Shown here: piece by piece, positions 16,856-25,821 of the stretch
Position numbering within the stretch: position 1 is the stretch's first letter
How the letters are laid out: each line of letters begins with the position of its first letter
From: Candidatus Electrothrix gigas
GTDB taxonomy: Bacteria; Desulfobacterota; Desulfobulbia; Desulfobulbales; Desulfobulbaceae
Assembly: GCA_022766165.1 (NCBI GenBank)
Contig: QYLO01000006.1
Location: forward strand, 1-64,000
Direction of reading: 5' to 3'
Length of the DNA: 64,000 bases
Notes under the pieces: model-generated
What the model saw: the letters and a program-made list of their open reading frames with translations, nothing else
Told to the model about the DNA's origin: nothing
Databases searched by the model: none
Program-made: the position numbers and the translations under genes

Positions 16856-17395
16856 ATGTATTTTTTTCTGTTATCAGTTCGCAAAACCCTCCAGGCAGTT
16901 TTCATCTTCTGTATTCTTTGCTTGGTTACAAGCTCAGGATTCTGTCAAGATAATAATGATCCGATTAATATTGAAGCTGATCGGATGGTTTCCCAGGAAA
17001 AGCAAAATTCTGTCGTTTTCATGGGGAATGTTAATGCAAGCCAAGGCAAAATGACCATTCGTACCGACAAAATGACAATCTACTACAGGACTGATAAATC
17101 TCAAAAAAATCAGCAGATGGATAGGATGGTCTGCATTGGTAAGGTCAAAATCACGCAGGAAAACTGGCTCGGTACAGGGGATCGAATGGAATACTTTGCC
17201 AATATCCGCAAGGTGGTTTTGAGTGGAAACGCTAAGACCTGGCAGGGACAGAATATGGTATCTGGAAAAACCATCACCTATTATATTGACGAAAAACGAT
17301 CTGAAGTTGATCGAGACAAGACAGCAACGGGTGATGGAAAAAAGCAACAACGGGTAAGAGCAACTATTATCCCGAATTCAGGTAAGAAAAAATAA
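16856..17395 (+). CDS. lptA: LPS-transport periplasmic bridge protein LptA
   Basis: LptA bridges inner and outer membrane for lipopolysaccharide transport. A signal peptide (about 8-33: TLQAVFIFCILCLVTSSGFC) precedes an OstA/LptA domain with NIEADRMVSQEKQNSVVFMG, NVNASQGKMTIRTDKM and GTGDRMEYFANIRKVVLSGN, the repeating pattern of the beta-jellyroll. The C-terminus is basic. Its TAA overlaps the lptB start by one base (TAATGG), so the two are translationally coupled. An LptC gene would be expected just upstream but is not recognisable there. Confidence 0.9.
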   Translation: MYFFLLSVRKTLQAVFIFCILCLVTSSGFCQDNNDPINIEADRMVSQEKQNSVVFMGNVNASQGKMTIRTDKMTIYYRTDKSQKNQQMDRMVCIGKVKITQENWLGTGDRMEYFANIRKVVLSGNAKTWQGQNMVSGKTITYYIDEKRSEVDRDKTATGDGKKQQRVRATIIPNSGKKK

Positions 17396-18126
17396 TGGAG
17401 TCTGTTGCTATCCTAGAAACTAGGAGCCTGGTCAAAGAGTACCGTACCCGCCGGGTCGTAGATCAGGTGAACCTGCAAGTGCAGAACGGCTCTATTGTTG
17501 GCCTGTTGGGTCCAAACGGTGCAGGTAAGACCACGACCTTTTACTCTATTGTTGGTTTTGTCCGACCAACATCAGGAGCTATTTTCCTTGATAAGAAAGA
17601 AATTCAGGGACTTCCTATTCATCAACGTGCATCCAAGGGAATTACCTATTTGGCACAGGAAGCCTCTGTTTTTAAAAAATTAACGGTTGAAGAGAATGTT
17701 CGTATTGTTTTGGAGCCGTTAGGGCTTACGCGTAATGAGATAAACAATCGCATCAGCGAGTTAATGGCAGAACTCAAAATAGAATATCTGGCAAAAAATA
17801 AAGGTCACGCCCTTTCCGGTGGTGAGCGGAGAAGGGTGGAGATTATGCGGGCCTTGGCAACCCGCCCACGTTTTATTCTTCTTGATGAGCCTTTTGCGGG
17901 GGTTGATCCTCTTTCTGTTGCTGATTTACAGCAGATTATCAGGGGATTGAAAGCAAAAGGATTGGGTGTATTAATTTCAGATCATAATGTTCGAGAAACA
18001 TTGCAGGTATGCGACTTCGCCTATATAATGAATGCAGGACAGATTCTCACTAGCGGTGCTGCCGATGATATTATTCAGAGTGAATTGGCCAAAAAAATGT
18101 ATCTTGGCCAAAATTTTACTATGTGA
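17395..18126 (+). CDS. lptB: LPS export ABC transporter ATP-binding protein LptB
   Basis: ATPase of the LptB2FG extractor. Walker A is GPNGAGKTT (about residues 39-47), the Q-loop lies in TYLAQEASVF, the ABC signature is LSGGERRR, Walker B is FILLDEPFAGVDP and the switch His is in SDHNVRETL. The EASVFKKLTVEEN segment is typical of LptB. Its permease partner in this window may be the LptF-like gene at 51911-53374. It is followed 49 bp later by rpoN, the conserved lptA-lptB-rpoN order. Confidence 0.97.
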   Translation: MESVAILETRSLVKEYRTRRVVDQVNLQVQNGSIVGLLGPNGAGKTTTFYSIVGFVRPTSGAIFLDKKEIQGLPIHQRASKGITYLAQEASVFKKLTVEENVRIVLEPLGLTRNEINNRISELMAELKIEYLAKNKGHALSGGERRRVEIMRALATRPRFILLDEPFAGVDPLSVADLQQIIRGLKAKGLGVLISDHNVRETLQVCDFAYIMNAGQILTSGAADDIIQSELAKKMYLGQNFTM

Positions 18127-18175
18127 AAAAGAGGCAGGCCGTTGTCATGGCATACATTTTTATAACTTTTAATCA

Positions 18176-19627
18176 ATGAGTCTTGAATTCCGGCAGGAAC
18201 TAAAACAGAGCCAAAAATTGGTTATGACGCAACAGTTGCGGCAGGCGATTAAACTGCTGCAACTTAATCGTTTGGAGTTGACCAATGCCTTGCAAGAAGA
18301 ACTGGCCCAGAATCCTATGCTGGAAGAGGCTGTAAGCGTTCAGGAAAATGTCAACAACCCGGAGGCATTATCTGCGGAAGAGGTACAGAAAACTGTTGAG
18401 TTAGCTCCTGACTCCCAAGTTTCTGGTGATGATCCAAAGACCGTTGCCGAGGTTGATTGGGAAGAGTATTCTAATAATTTTGATTCTGATTTTTCTTTTT
18501 CCAAGGAGGCACCATCTCCAGATATCCCATCGCAGTTTGATTTTATCTCTGCTGCTCCTGGCCTGCTCTCCTTTCTTGAATGGCAACTTTCCCATATACA
18601 ACTTGATACAACAGATCAGACGTTAGCAGAATTTATTCTGGGAAATCTTAATGCGCATGGTTTTTTTGAGGCATCTCTGGAGGATATCTCTGCGCATACA
18701 GGCTGTACCAGAGAAGAGGCTCAGGGGATGTTACGACTCATACAGAGCCTTGATCCTCCTGGAGTAGCTGCCCGGGATCTTCGTGAATGTCTCCTGCTTC
18801 AGCTAGAACGAAAGGGATTAGAAGAAGACTTAGCCTATCTGCTCGTGGATGAGCATTTGGATGCATTGCAGACCCATAATTTTACCAAGATTGCAGCGAA
18901 AATTAACTATACTGCCCGAGAGGTACGTAACGCCTTTGGGGTTATCACCTCGTTAGTTCCATATCCAGGAAATAAGTACAGTAATGAACAGATTAATTAT
19001 ATTGTCCCTGATGTATACCTGTATAACTTGGATAGTGAATTTATTATTCAACTGAATAACGAGGGCTTGCCTCAGTTAGAAATCTCCACAGCATATCAAA
19101 ATATCATAAAAGACAAGGACAATAAAGGTTCAGATTCCAAGGCGTATTTGAGCGAGCAGAAGCGGCATGCGCAAAATTTTATTAACTCGGTTCATTATCG
19201 ACAGAACTCGATTTATAAGGTAATGAAGAGCCTGCTTAAATTTCAGCAGGATTTTTTTGAAAAAGGGCCTGGTTATCTGAAACCGCTTGTGCTTAATGAT
19301 GTTGCCCAAGATATCGGACTCCATGAATCCACTGTCAGCCGCATTACCTCAAATAAATACGTTCATACCCCGCAGGGACTTTATGAACTCAAGTATTTTT
19401 TTTCCAGTGCGGTTTCAACAACTGATGGCAAATTAGTCGCTTCTGAGGCAATAAAAAATCGTATGAGACAGCTTATTCAGCAGGAAGATTCCAACAAGCC
19501 GCTCAGTGATAACAGTCTTGCCGAACTGTTGAAAAAGGAAGGTGTGAAAATTGCCCGAAGAACAGTGGCAAAATATCGGGATCAGATGAAAATACTACCA
19601 GTGAAGCATCGCCGGAAGAGCTGTTGA
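18176..19627 (+). CDS. rpoN: RNA polymerase sigma-54 factor
   Basis: Sigma factor for -24/-12 promoters, needing AAA+ activators. Region I (residues 1-50) is the Gln/Leu-rich activator-interacting part (QKLVMTQQLRQAIKLLQLNR). An acidic Region II follows (60-120). The core-binding domain has LDPPGVAARDLRECLLLQ. The HTH includes DIGLHESTVSRITSNKYV, and the RpoN box ARRTVAKYR is at 460-468. The 483-residue length is full. Confidence 0.98.
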   Translation: MSLEFRQELKQSQKLVMTQQLRQAIKLLQLNRLELTNALQEELAQNPMLEEAVSVQENVNNPEALSAEEVQKTVELAPDSQVSGDDPKTVAEVDWEEYSNNFDSDFSFSKEAPSPDIPSQFDFISAAPGLLSFLEWQLSHIQLDTTDQTLAEFILGNLNAHGFFEASLEDISAHTGCTREEAQGMLRLIQSLDPPGVAARDLRECLLLQLERKGLEEDLAYLLVDEHLDALQTHNFTKIAAKINYTAREVRNAFGVITSLVPYPGNKYSNEQINYIVPDVYLYNLDSEFIIQLNNEGLPQLEISTAYQNIIKDKDNKGSDSKAYLSEQKRHAQNFINSVHYRQNSIYKVMKSLLKFQQDFFEKGPGYLKPLVLNDVAQDIGLHESTVSRITSNKYVHTPQGLYELKYFFSSAVSTTDGKLVASEAIKNRMRQLIQQEDSNKPLSDNSLAELLKKEGVKIARRTVAKYRDQMKILPVKHRRKSC

Positions 19628-19726
19628 TCTTTATCTCTCTATCCCAGTTCTTCGCTGAAAAAAATTGTAAAGTTGTACTTTGTACAAAATGACCCTCCCT
19701 TGGGGAAAGGAATACTTGTTAGAAAA

Positions 19727-20167
19727 ATGATAGAACTCTCAGAACAATGCATTGTCCTCGAATTACAGGCAACCAATAAGGAGGGCCTGCTTGAAGAAAT
19801 GGCCCGAGCTGTTACTGGAAAATATCCCGAACTTCATATCAAGACCATACAACAGGTATTACTGGAACGGGAGCAGCTTGGCTCAACCGGTGTTGGCAAT
19901 GGTGTAGCAATTCCACATGGAAAACTACAGGGATTAGATCAATGTGTTGTCTGTTTTGGGAGGTCAATCAAGGGGATCGGGTTTGAGGCAAAGGATAACA
20001 AGCCGGTACATCTTGTTATGATGATTCTCTCGCCTATAAATATGGCTCAGGAGTATTTACACACCTTAGCCAGGATCAGTAAACTGATGAATAATGAGAG
20101 CAATAGGAATAAATTTCTTCAGGCAAGCAGTAAGAAAAATATTCAACAGCTTTTTAAGGGAGCATAA
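19727..20167 (+). CDS. ptsN: PTS IIA-like nitrogen-regulatory protein
   Basis: A mannitol/fructose-type EIIA domain that takes phosphate from NPr and signals nitrogen or potassium status. The phospho-accepting His is in GNGVAIPHGKLQGLDQ. VLLEREQLGSTGVGNG precedes it. I chose the ATG at 19727 (MIELSEQC, 146 aa); a longer frame from a TTG at 19673 adds 18 residues unlike the family. In most genomes hpf lies between rpoN and ptsN; here it is absent. Confidence 0.9.
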   Translation: MIELSEQCIVLELQATNKEGLLEEMARAVTGKYPELHIKTIQQVLLEREQLGSTGVGNGVAIPHGKLQGLDQCVVCFGRSIKGIGFEAKDNKPVHLVMMILSPINMAQEYLHTLARISKLMNNESNRNKFLQASSKKNIQQLFKGA

Positions 20168-20319
20168 TCCGGTACAGACTCTCTCTCAGTGTAGCAATTT
20201 TACATTTGCATAGTATCCGGTCGATATCGGTTCAATTTCAAGCTTTTCAAACATAAAATTGGGTATCTTTTTTCTAAAGCACAACATGGCTTACCCAATT
20301 TTTTGCAGCTCAACTTAAC

Positions 20320-20424
20320 GTTGACAGTCCGGTAAAAAGTCGGAAAATGTCAAATCATCAACCACAACTCAATGGGTTACCAAGCAAATTTGCTCGAATT
20401 TGGATCTTTTGCGTAACCATCAAC
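20320..20424. repeat. Dispersed 105-bp repeat R2, copy A
   Basis: It aligns without gaps to 32013-32117, with about 80 of 105 positions identical by hand count. The ends are an imperfect inverted repeat (GTTGA...AAAAAGTC against GATCTTTTG...ATCAAC), and the best-kept internal blocks are ACAACTCAATG and CTCGAATTTGGA. It fills most of the gap 20168-20476, in which I see no gene. It could be a MITE or a structured RNA. Confidence 0.75.
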
Positions 20425-20476
20425 TTTTCTAACGGTAAAATTTAAAAATATAGAATTCCAAGATGTTGAATGCTTA

Positions 20477-20505
20477 TTGACAAGCCTCTCATTGACACTT
20501 ATAAT
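20477..20505 (+). promoter_or_regulatory. Consensus sigma-70 promoter of the toxin-antitoxin operon
   Basis: TTGACA (20477-20482), 17 bp, TATAAT (20500-20505): both hexamers are perfect. A second TTGACA at 20492-20497 with TATTAT at 20514-20519 overlaps it. Transcription would start near 20512, which rules out the start codon at 20470 and fixes the antitoxin start at 20545. Confidence 0.8.
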
Positions 20506-20544
20506 CCCAATTATATTATAAACTGTTCATACGGAGGTGAGCTT

Positions 20545-20778
20545 ATGGGACAAGTAACTATTTACCTTGATAAAGAAATTGAAAATAAACTCAAAAAAGC
20601 TGCGAAATCAAGCCGTTTATCTGTGAGCAAATGGGTCGCAGGGGTTATTGAGGAAAAAATTATGACTGAGTGGCCTCAAGATGTTGTGGAATTGGCAGGG
20701 AGCTGGAAAGATGATTTCCCCACTCTTGAAGAAATAAGGTCAAATATCAGCCACGACAGCATGAGGGAAGAACTGTAA
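20545..20778 (+). CDS. Ribbon-helix-helix-type antitoxin (VapB-like)
   Basis: A DNA-binding antitoxin of 77 residues. The N-terminal strand and helices read MGQVTIYLDKEIENKLKKAA and SRLSVSKWVAGVIEEK, a typical MetJ/Arc ribbon-helix-helix. The C-terminal part, rich in D and E, would wrap the toxin. ATG 20545 is preceded by CGGAGGTGAGCTT, a strong ribosome site. It ends 1 bp before the toxin start. Expected to repress its own consensus promoter. Confidence 0.85.
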   Translation: MGQVTIYLDKEIENKLKKAAKSSRLSVSKWVAGVIEEKIMTEWPQDVVELAGSWKDDFPTLEEIRSNISHDSMREEL

Positions 20779-20779
20779 C

Positions 20780-21172
20780 ATGTATCTTCTTGACACAAAC
20801 ACCTTGATTTACTTTTTTAAAGATATTGGCAATGTGGCTGAAACATTACTGTCCAAATCGCCAAAAAATATTTCCATTCCTTCGATCGTTCTCTATGAGC
20901 TTGAAGTAGGAATTGCCAAATCAAACAATCCCAAGAAAAGGAAAAAACAACTTGAAGCACTTACTTCAAGAATTACCGTTCAATCCTTTACCCCTCGTGA
21001 GGCTGAAGCGGCAGCAATAATCAGGGCCAATTTAGAGAAACTGGGAACGCCTATAGGCCCATACGATACCCTTATTGCAGGAATGGCTTTGAGCATAAAT
21101 GCCACATTGGTCACTAATAATATGAAAGAGTTTCAAAGAGTTGCTGGTTTGTCGCTGGAAGATTGGTTCTGA
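20780..21172 (+). CDS. vapC: PIN-domain toxin ribonuclease (VapC-like)
   Basis: A probable tRNA- or rRNA-cleaving Mg-dependent nuclease. All PIN acidic residues are visible: LLDTNTLIYFF (D5), YELEVGI (E), GPYDTLIAGMAL (D) and LVTNNMKEF, where the fourth acidic residue is replaced by N-N but the following E is kept. The 130-residue length is standard. Coupled to the antitoxin upstream. The best match from memory is the VapC/FitB group. Confidence 0.9.
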   Translation: MYLLDTNTLIYFFKDIGNVAETLLSKSPKNISIPSIVLYELEVGIAKSNNPKKRKKQLEALTSRITVQSFTPREAEAAAIIRANLEKLGTPIGPYDTLIAGMALSINATLVTNNMKEFQRVAGLSLEDWF

Positions 21173-21348
21173 AGAGATCATATTTCAAGCGTTGGCCGCA
21201 CCTATTCCTTTTGCACTGGTGTCCAATCTCTGCTTTGTATGGAAAACAGAATTTCAAAAACAAGGATTTTCAAGCTGGAGCTTGAGAACCAGAGCCAACA
21301 GTATGAGAAATCTCAACTTATTAATATTCTTATATAAAAAGAACAGTC

Positions 21349-22215
21349 ATGAAAAAACAAATCTTACTTATATTAATCCCTTTCCTCCTCTTATCAGGAT
21401 TTGCAAGCAACCAGCTTGCTCTCAGGCATGATGTTGCATTGTCTTTTGATGCAGAACACATCGCCTATGATGTAGTCGGCAAAGGAGAAACCGCGCTGAT
21501 TTTTATTCACGGCTGGAGTTGTGACGGACGTTACTGGCAGAATCAACTTTCTGTGTTTGCAAAAGAGTATCAAGTAATCACCGTTGATTTGGCCGGTCAT
21601 GGGCATTCTTCATTCGACAGATCCGAGTTTTCCATGTTGTCCTTTGCTCAGGATGTGAAGGCAATTATTGAGAAAGAAAACATTGATAAAGCTATTTTGA
21701 TCGGCCATTCAATGGGAGGCGGTGTCATTGCTGAAGCGGCCAGATTAATGCCAAAAAGAGTCGTTGGTATTATAGGAGTTGATACCTTGCAAAATGTTGC
21801 GGAACAGTACCCGCAAAGTGCAATTGACGAAATGGTACAACCCTTTGAAGCTGATTTTAAACAGGCTACACAACATTTTGTTTCATCAATGTTTCCTCAA
21901 GGTGCTGATCAACAGTTGGTGAATTGGGTGAAAGAAGACATGTCTTCTGCCCCCAAGAAAATTGCTTTAAACGCCTTTCGCAACTATCTGGGCCAGTATG
22001 TAAGCGGAGAAGCTGCTGTTGTATTTAAAAAAATCACTGTCCCTGTGGTCTCAATAAATGGCAGATTATGGCCAACAGCGGCTGAAGAAAACAGAAAGCA
22101 TATAAAAAATTATCAACTTTTTTATATTGAGGGAACTGGTCATTTTCCAATGCTGGAAAAGCCTGAAGAGTTTAATGTGCTGTTGAAAAAAGCTGTTAAC
22201 GCCATATTACAATAA
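21349..22215 (+). CDS. Exported alpha/beta-hydrolase
   Basis: A signal peptide (about 1-20, MKKQILLILIPFLLLSGFAS) puts the enzyme in the periplasm or, if lipidated, the membrane, but no lipobox Cys is present. The fold is clear: oxyanion loop FIHGWSCDGRYW, nucleophile elbow GHSMGGG, and the catalytic His in GTGHFPMLEKPEEF. The usual acid position after strand 7 reads INGRLWPTAAEEN, without the expected Asp, so the acid may be elsewhere. Substrate unknown. It is monocistronic between vapC and zwf. Confidence 0.85.
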   Translation: MKKQILLILIPFLLLSGFASNQLALRHDVALSFDAEHIAYDVVGKGETALIFIHGWSCDGRYWQNQLSVFAKEYQVITVDLAGHGHSSFDRSEFSMLSFAQDVKAIIEKENIDKAILIGHSMGGGVIAEAARLMPKRVVGIIGVDTLQNVAEQYPQSAIDEMVQPFEADFKQATQHFVSSMFPQGADQQLVNWVKEDMSSAPKKIALNAFRNYLGQYVSGEAAVVFKKITVPVVSINGRLWPTAAEENRKHIKNYQLFYIEGTGHFPMLEKPEEFNVLLKKAVNAILQ

Positions 22216-22332
22216 GACAGCCTTCATCTGGTGATCTATCACAAACCTGTGCAAGACGATCAGCCCTTTAGACCGATCATGGCTGAAGAATAGCTTTTGG
22301 GAACCGCCCCACCGCAGACGGAGTCTGACATA

Positions 22333-23790
22333 ATGGAAAAACGATCCTGCGATTTTATTATTTTTGGCATTATGGGTGATTTGGCCCAGCGTAAGCTTCT
22401 GCCGTCACTCTATCAGCTAGAGAAGTCTGGCATGTTGAACTACGATACCAGAATCATCGGTGTGGCCCGTCACGATCTTGAGCAGGAAGTTTTTCTGAAT
22501 GAGATGCGAAAAAAACTGGAAAAATTTGTTGACGAGCCCCTTGATCAAACGGCAGAAGAACAGCTCTTGGCCCGTATGCATTATGTGCTGATTAACCTTG
22601 ATCTCCCTGAACAGTATGAGCGTCTTTGTCGGGTGACAAACCAGCAATGTCGTGTGATGGTCAATTATTTTTCCGTGGCCCCCTCTCTTTTTGGGAATAT
22701 CTGTACAGGTCTGGATCATGCTGGCTTGATTACCGCAGAGACTAGGGTTGTTTTGGAAAAACCAATAGGTCGTAACCTAGTAACCTCAAAGCAGATTAAC
22801 GATCTTGTCGCTCAATTTTTCCAAGAGGATCAAGTCTACCGGATTGATCATTATTTGGGCAAGGAAACAGTGATGAACCTGTTAGCCCTGCGCTTTGCTA
22901 ACTCTATTTTTACAACCAATTGGGATCATAATACCATTGATCATGTCCAGATTACTGTGGCAGAACAGGTAGGGATTGAAGGTCGCTGGGGCTATTTTGA
23001 TGAGTCAGGGCAGTTACGAGACATGGTGCAGAATCATCTGATGCAGATTCTGACTCTGGTTGCTATGGAGCCACCAGTGAACCTGCATGACGACAGCCTA
23101 CGCAATGAAAAACTCAAGGTACTCAAAGCACTGCGACCGATTACAGCGAAAAATATTGAGCGGAGGGTTGTGCGCGGGCAGTACGGTCCTGGCTTTATCC
23201 GGGGACAATCTGTTCCTGGTTATCTGGAGGAAGTAGGGGGAAATCCCAGATCAAATACAGAGACCTTTGTTGCCATTCAGGTGGATATTGATAACTGGCG
23301 TTGGGCTGGAGTGCCTTTTTACCTGCGTACTGGCAAGGCAATGGCGACCAAACGCTCGGAAGTGGTGATTAACTACAAGCAGCTTCCTCATAATATCTTT
23401 ACTCATTCATTCCGATCATTACCTGCCAATAAACTGGTGATTCGTCTGCAACCGGATGAAGGAGTGGAAATAGAGATGCTGAATAAGGTACCCGGCATCG
23501 GTGATGGGATTCATCTTCAGCGCACTATGCTAGATCTCAGCTTTTCTGAGGCATTTAAAGAGGAGCGCACTGCTGGTGCTTACGAACGGTTGATTCTGGA
23601 GGTTATGCAGGGAAGTCAGACCTTATTTATTCACCGGGATGAGGTTGAACGTTCCTGGGACTGGATTGATTCCATTCAAGATGCCTGGGCAGAGTCCAGC
23701 GAACCACCAAAACAATATCCGGCAGGAAGCTGGGGACCAGTGGCCTCGGTGGCTCTGTTGGCACGTGATGGCCGGGAGTGGGAGGAGTGA
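22333..23790 (+). CDS. zwf: Glucose-6-phosphate 1-dehydrogenase
   Basis: Oxidises glucose-6-phosphate to 6-phosphogluconolactone with NADP or NAD, the entry to the oxidative pentose phosphate pathway. The nucleotide-binding loop is GIMGDLAQRKLLPSLYQL (usually GASGDLA), and the active-site signature RIDHYLGKE is intact with its catalytic His and Lys. I chose ATG 22333 (485 aa), preceded by GGAG; an upstream TTG at 22297 adds 12 unlikely residues. Neither pgl nor gnd is adjacent. Confidence 0.96.
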   Translation: MEKRSCDFIIFGIMGDLAQRKLLPSLYQLEKSGMLNYDTRIIGVARHDLEQEVFLNEMRKKLEKFVDEPLDQTAEEQLLARMHYVLINLDLPEQYERLCRVTNQQCRVMVNYFSVAPSLFGNICTGLDHAGLITAETRVVLEKPIGRNLVTSKQINDLVAQFFQEDQVYRIDHYLGKETVMNLLALRFANSIFTTNWDHNTIDHVQITVAEQVGIEGRWGYFDESGQLRDMVQNHLMQILTLVAMEPPVNLHDDSLRNEKLKVLKALRPITAKNIERRVVRGQYGPGFIRGQSVPGYLEEVGGNPRSNTETFVAIQVDIDNWRWAGVPFYLRTGKAMATKRSEVVINYKQLPHNIFTHSFRSLPANKLVIRLQPDEGVEIEMLNKVPGIGDGIHLQRTMLDLSFSEAFKEERTAGAYERLILEVMQGSQTLFIHRDEVERSWDWIDSIQDAWAESSEPPKQYPAGSWGPVASVALLARDGREWEE

Positions 23791-23869
23791 TTGCGTTGCT
23801 TGACATAAGCGGCGATCAGAATGATGGGCAGGATTTTATTGAAAAACTTCACGTAAGATCAATAATGTG

Positions 23870-23895
23870 AATTTAACGGGGTACGTCCCCTATTA
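23870..23895 (+). repeat. Palindromic repeat R4, copy A
   Basis: AATTTAACGGGGTACGTCCC followed by CTATTA. It recurs with one change at 28512-28538 in the same orientation. GGGG-TACG-TCCCC-like symmetry suggests a REP-type element. Confidence 0.65.
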
Positions 23896-23984
23896 CCCGA
23901 TTTAGCGACAGACCCCGTTTGTTTTCTAAGCGTATTACATGACCTTCAAACAGGTTCTAACCGCTCATGCCACCTTATCCCAAC

Positions 23985-24020
23985 TAAAAAAGGCCACCCA
24001 AAAAGAACGGCCTTTCAAAA
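23985..24020 (-). terminator. Rho-independent terminator after the atpC remnant
   Basis: On the minus strand GAAAGGCC, a loop, then GGCCTTTTTT, starting about 20 bp past the remnant's stop. A near copy, with the same flanking word ATCCCAAC, is at 28361-28390. The intact atpC at 37786 lacks such a terminator. Confidence 0.7.
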
Positions 24021-24041
24021 ACAAACTATACAAGCAAAAAA

Positions 24042-24207
24042 CTAGATACTCGACCTCTGCGCAGCAGATAGACGCACAACAGCCCGTTGCAGAGCAGCCT
24101 CCGCCCGGATCCGGTCAAGATCCTTAGCATGGACTTTACCCTGCGCCAGCCGCTGTTCTGCCCGCTCTTTCGGCTAACAAATCCTGCCCCACATCAATAT
24201 CATAAAA
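24042..24207 (-). pseudogene. 3' remnant of a second atpC (ATP synthase epsilon subunit)
   Basis: Minus-strand translation from 24170 to the stop at 24042 gives 42 codons, of which about 30 match the C-terminus of the intact epsilon subunit in this window, including an identical block [13 protein letters not shown] and the ending AQRSSI (AQRTTI in the intact gene). Further upstream DIDV (24190-24201) is also conserved but in another frame, so a frameshift lies between. Upstream of that the similarity stops at a palindrome. Because its divergence is at both DNA and protein level, it is not a fresh copy. It may be the original chromosomal end of atpC or an imported one. Confidence 0.85.
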
Positions 24208-24208
24208 T

Positions 24209-24235
24209 GATCAATGGAGTCCGACCCCATTGATC
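24209..24235. repeat. Palindromic repeat with GGGTCGGACTC core, copy A
   Basis: GATCAATGG and CCATTGATC form a perfect 9-bp inverted repeat around AGTCCGACC. The core GGGTCGGACTC (minus strand) recurs inside the palindrome at 28257-28292. It directly truncates the atpC remnant. Confidence 0.7.
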
Positions 24236-24367
24236 CTGAGTAATTTTATGCAGGATGCGCAAGCAATTGCGGTTTGCACTGTATAATATTTACCCGGAAA
24301 ACAGTTTGCGGATGAAAAAACGGCTTGCCAAACTATCACAGGATGACATAAAAAATAAGAATAGAAA

Positions 24368-24697
24368 ATGCGTAAGGGACAAGATTTCATCGAACGCATT
24401 GTGGCACCGGATAATCTGTATACTGCATGGGAATTTTATGCACGATGCGGAATCAACTCCGCACAGCAGTACGGATAATGAATCAGATATTGAATGCGGT
24501 CAAAATGACCAAGCACCCGTTTAAGACCCATATAGGTCGCTTGAGAAACACAGGCTTCGGCTTCCTCGGATATCGGCTCGGTAATCGCTTGATCAATGCA
24601 TTGACCATTGCCTGGATGACTTGGGCCAACCATCGGGACAAACTGAACTAACTTTATGAGCAAGGTATTTATAGTTCAATAACCAACTTGATGAATA
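24368..24697 (+). pseudogene. Reverse transcriptase relic
   Basis: Two fragments in different frames. The first (24368-24475) begins MRKGQDFIERIVAPDNLYTA, like the N-terminus of group II-intron or related reverse transcriptases (ENLYxA). The second (24523-24690) reads FGFLGYRLGNR, then TWANHRDKLN, a stop, then LYEQG, like the C-terminal FLGYRF...LYEQG motif of the same proteins. The whole catalytic core, including the YxDD box, is missing, so this is a decayed, internally deleted copy. Assignment rests on recognised motifs only. Confidence 0.5.
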
Positions 24698-24700
24698 ACT

Positions 24701-25735
24701 ATGTCTAAAAAATGTCTTATCACGGGGGTAACCGGTCAAGACGGTTCTTATCTGGCACAATTGTTATTGGAAAAAGGCTATAAAGTATATGGAGGTTACC
24801 GCCATTCGAGTTTAGATAAATTTTGGCGAATAAAATATTTGGGGATACATGAACACCCTAACTTACACTTAGTTGAACATGATTTGTGTGATCTTTCATC
24901 TTCGATCCGTTTATTGGAGATGAGCGAAGTTGATGAAATTTATAATTTGGCTGCACAAAGTTTTGTAGGAGTATCATTTGACCAACCCCATTCCACGACA
25001 GAGATAACGGGTGTTGGTGTGCTTAATATTTTAGAATCCATAAGAATAGTCAATCCTAAAATACGCTTTTATCAGGCATCCAGTTCCGAACTATTTGGGA
25101 AAGTACAAGCTATTCCACAAACTGAAGAGACACCTTTTTATCCCCGAAATCCTTATGGAGTAGCCAAATTGTATGCTCATTGGATGACCATTAACTATCG
25201 GGAGTCTTATAATATATTCGCCTCATGCGGCATTTTGTTTAATCACGAGTCTCCACTACGAGGAAAAGAGTTTGTAACGCGAAAAATCACAGATGCCATA
25301 GCTAAGATCAGCTTAGGTCAACAGAACTACTTAGAACTCGGTAACTTGGATGCGAGAAGAGATTGGGGCTATGCTAAAGATTATGTAAAGGGTATGTATT
25401 TAATGCTGCAGGCCGATAAAGCAGACACCTTTATACTTGCCACGAATCGTGCAGAAACTGTGCGCAACTTCGTAAACTTATCGTGTAAATCGGTGGGTAT
25501 TGACATTCAATGGAAAGGAAAAAATGAAAATGAAGTGGGAATAAATGTCTCTACAGGGAAAACCATCGTCAAAATTAATCCTAAATTCTATCGCCCGACT
25601 GAGGTGGCTTATCAGCGGGGCGACCCTAAAAAAGCTAAATCCCAGCTAGGTTGGAAGTCCACAACAACACTGGAAGATCTATGTCGCATAATGTGCGAAG
25701 CTGATATACAACGTAACAAAATACCAGATAAATGA
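24701..25735 (+). CDS. gmd: GDP-mannose 4,6-dehydratase
   Basis: Converts GDP-mannose to GDP-4-keto-6-deoxymannose, precursor of fucose, rhamnose and perosamine. The short-chain dehydrogenase loop [11 protein letters not shown] is at 8-18, the SSSELFG segment carries the catalytic Ser/Glu, and Y152-x-x-x-K156 is in [28 protein letters not shown] is specific to GMD. Full length at 344 aa. Codons are richer in A/T than in neighbouring housekeeping genes, in keeping with transfer. No fcl/wcaG or per gene follows, so the end sugar is unknown. Confidence 0.95.
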   Translation: MSKKCLITGVTGQDGSYLAQLLLEKGYKVYGGYRHSSLDKFWRIKYLGIHEHPNLHLVEHDLCDLSSSIRLLEMSEVDEIYNLAAQSFVGVSFDQPHSTTEITGVGVLNILESIRIVNPKIRFYQASSSELFGKVQAIPQTEETPFYPRNPYGVAKLYAHWMTINYRESYNIFASCGILFNHESPLRGKEFVTRKITDAIAKISLGQQNYLELGNLDARRDWGYAKDYVKGMYLMLQADKADTFILATNRAETVRNFVNLSCKSVGIDIQWKGKNENEVGINVSTGKTIVKINPKFYRPTEVAYQRGDPKKAKSQLGWKSTTTLEDLCRIMCEADIQRNKIPDK

Positions 25736-25821
25736 GAACTATGAATAGCTGACGGATAAAGCTTTTTTTACAGTATCCTGTTTCATTTAAGTCTATAAAA
25801 TAACGTTAATCAAAACTCTTA

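Noticed and set aside
16693..16953. Open frame encoding FIFRFIFRFMFSFIF-type protein upstream of lptA
   Set aside because: The frame is produced by an A/T tandem repeat, overlaps lptA and lacks any family pattern. LptC was considered and not found in it.
23939..24127. Plus-strand open frame of 62 codons
   Set aside because: It is antisense to the atpC remnant and its terminator; the minus-strand reading explains the sequence.
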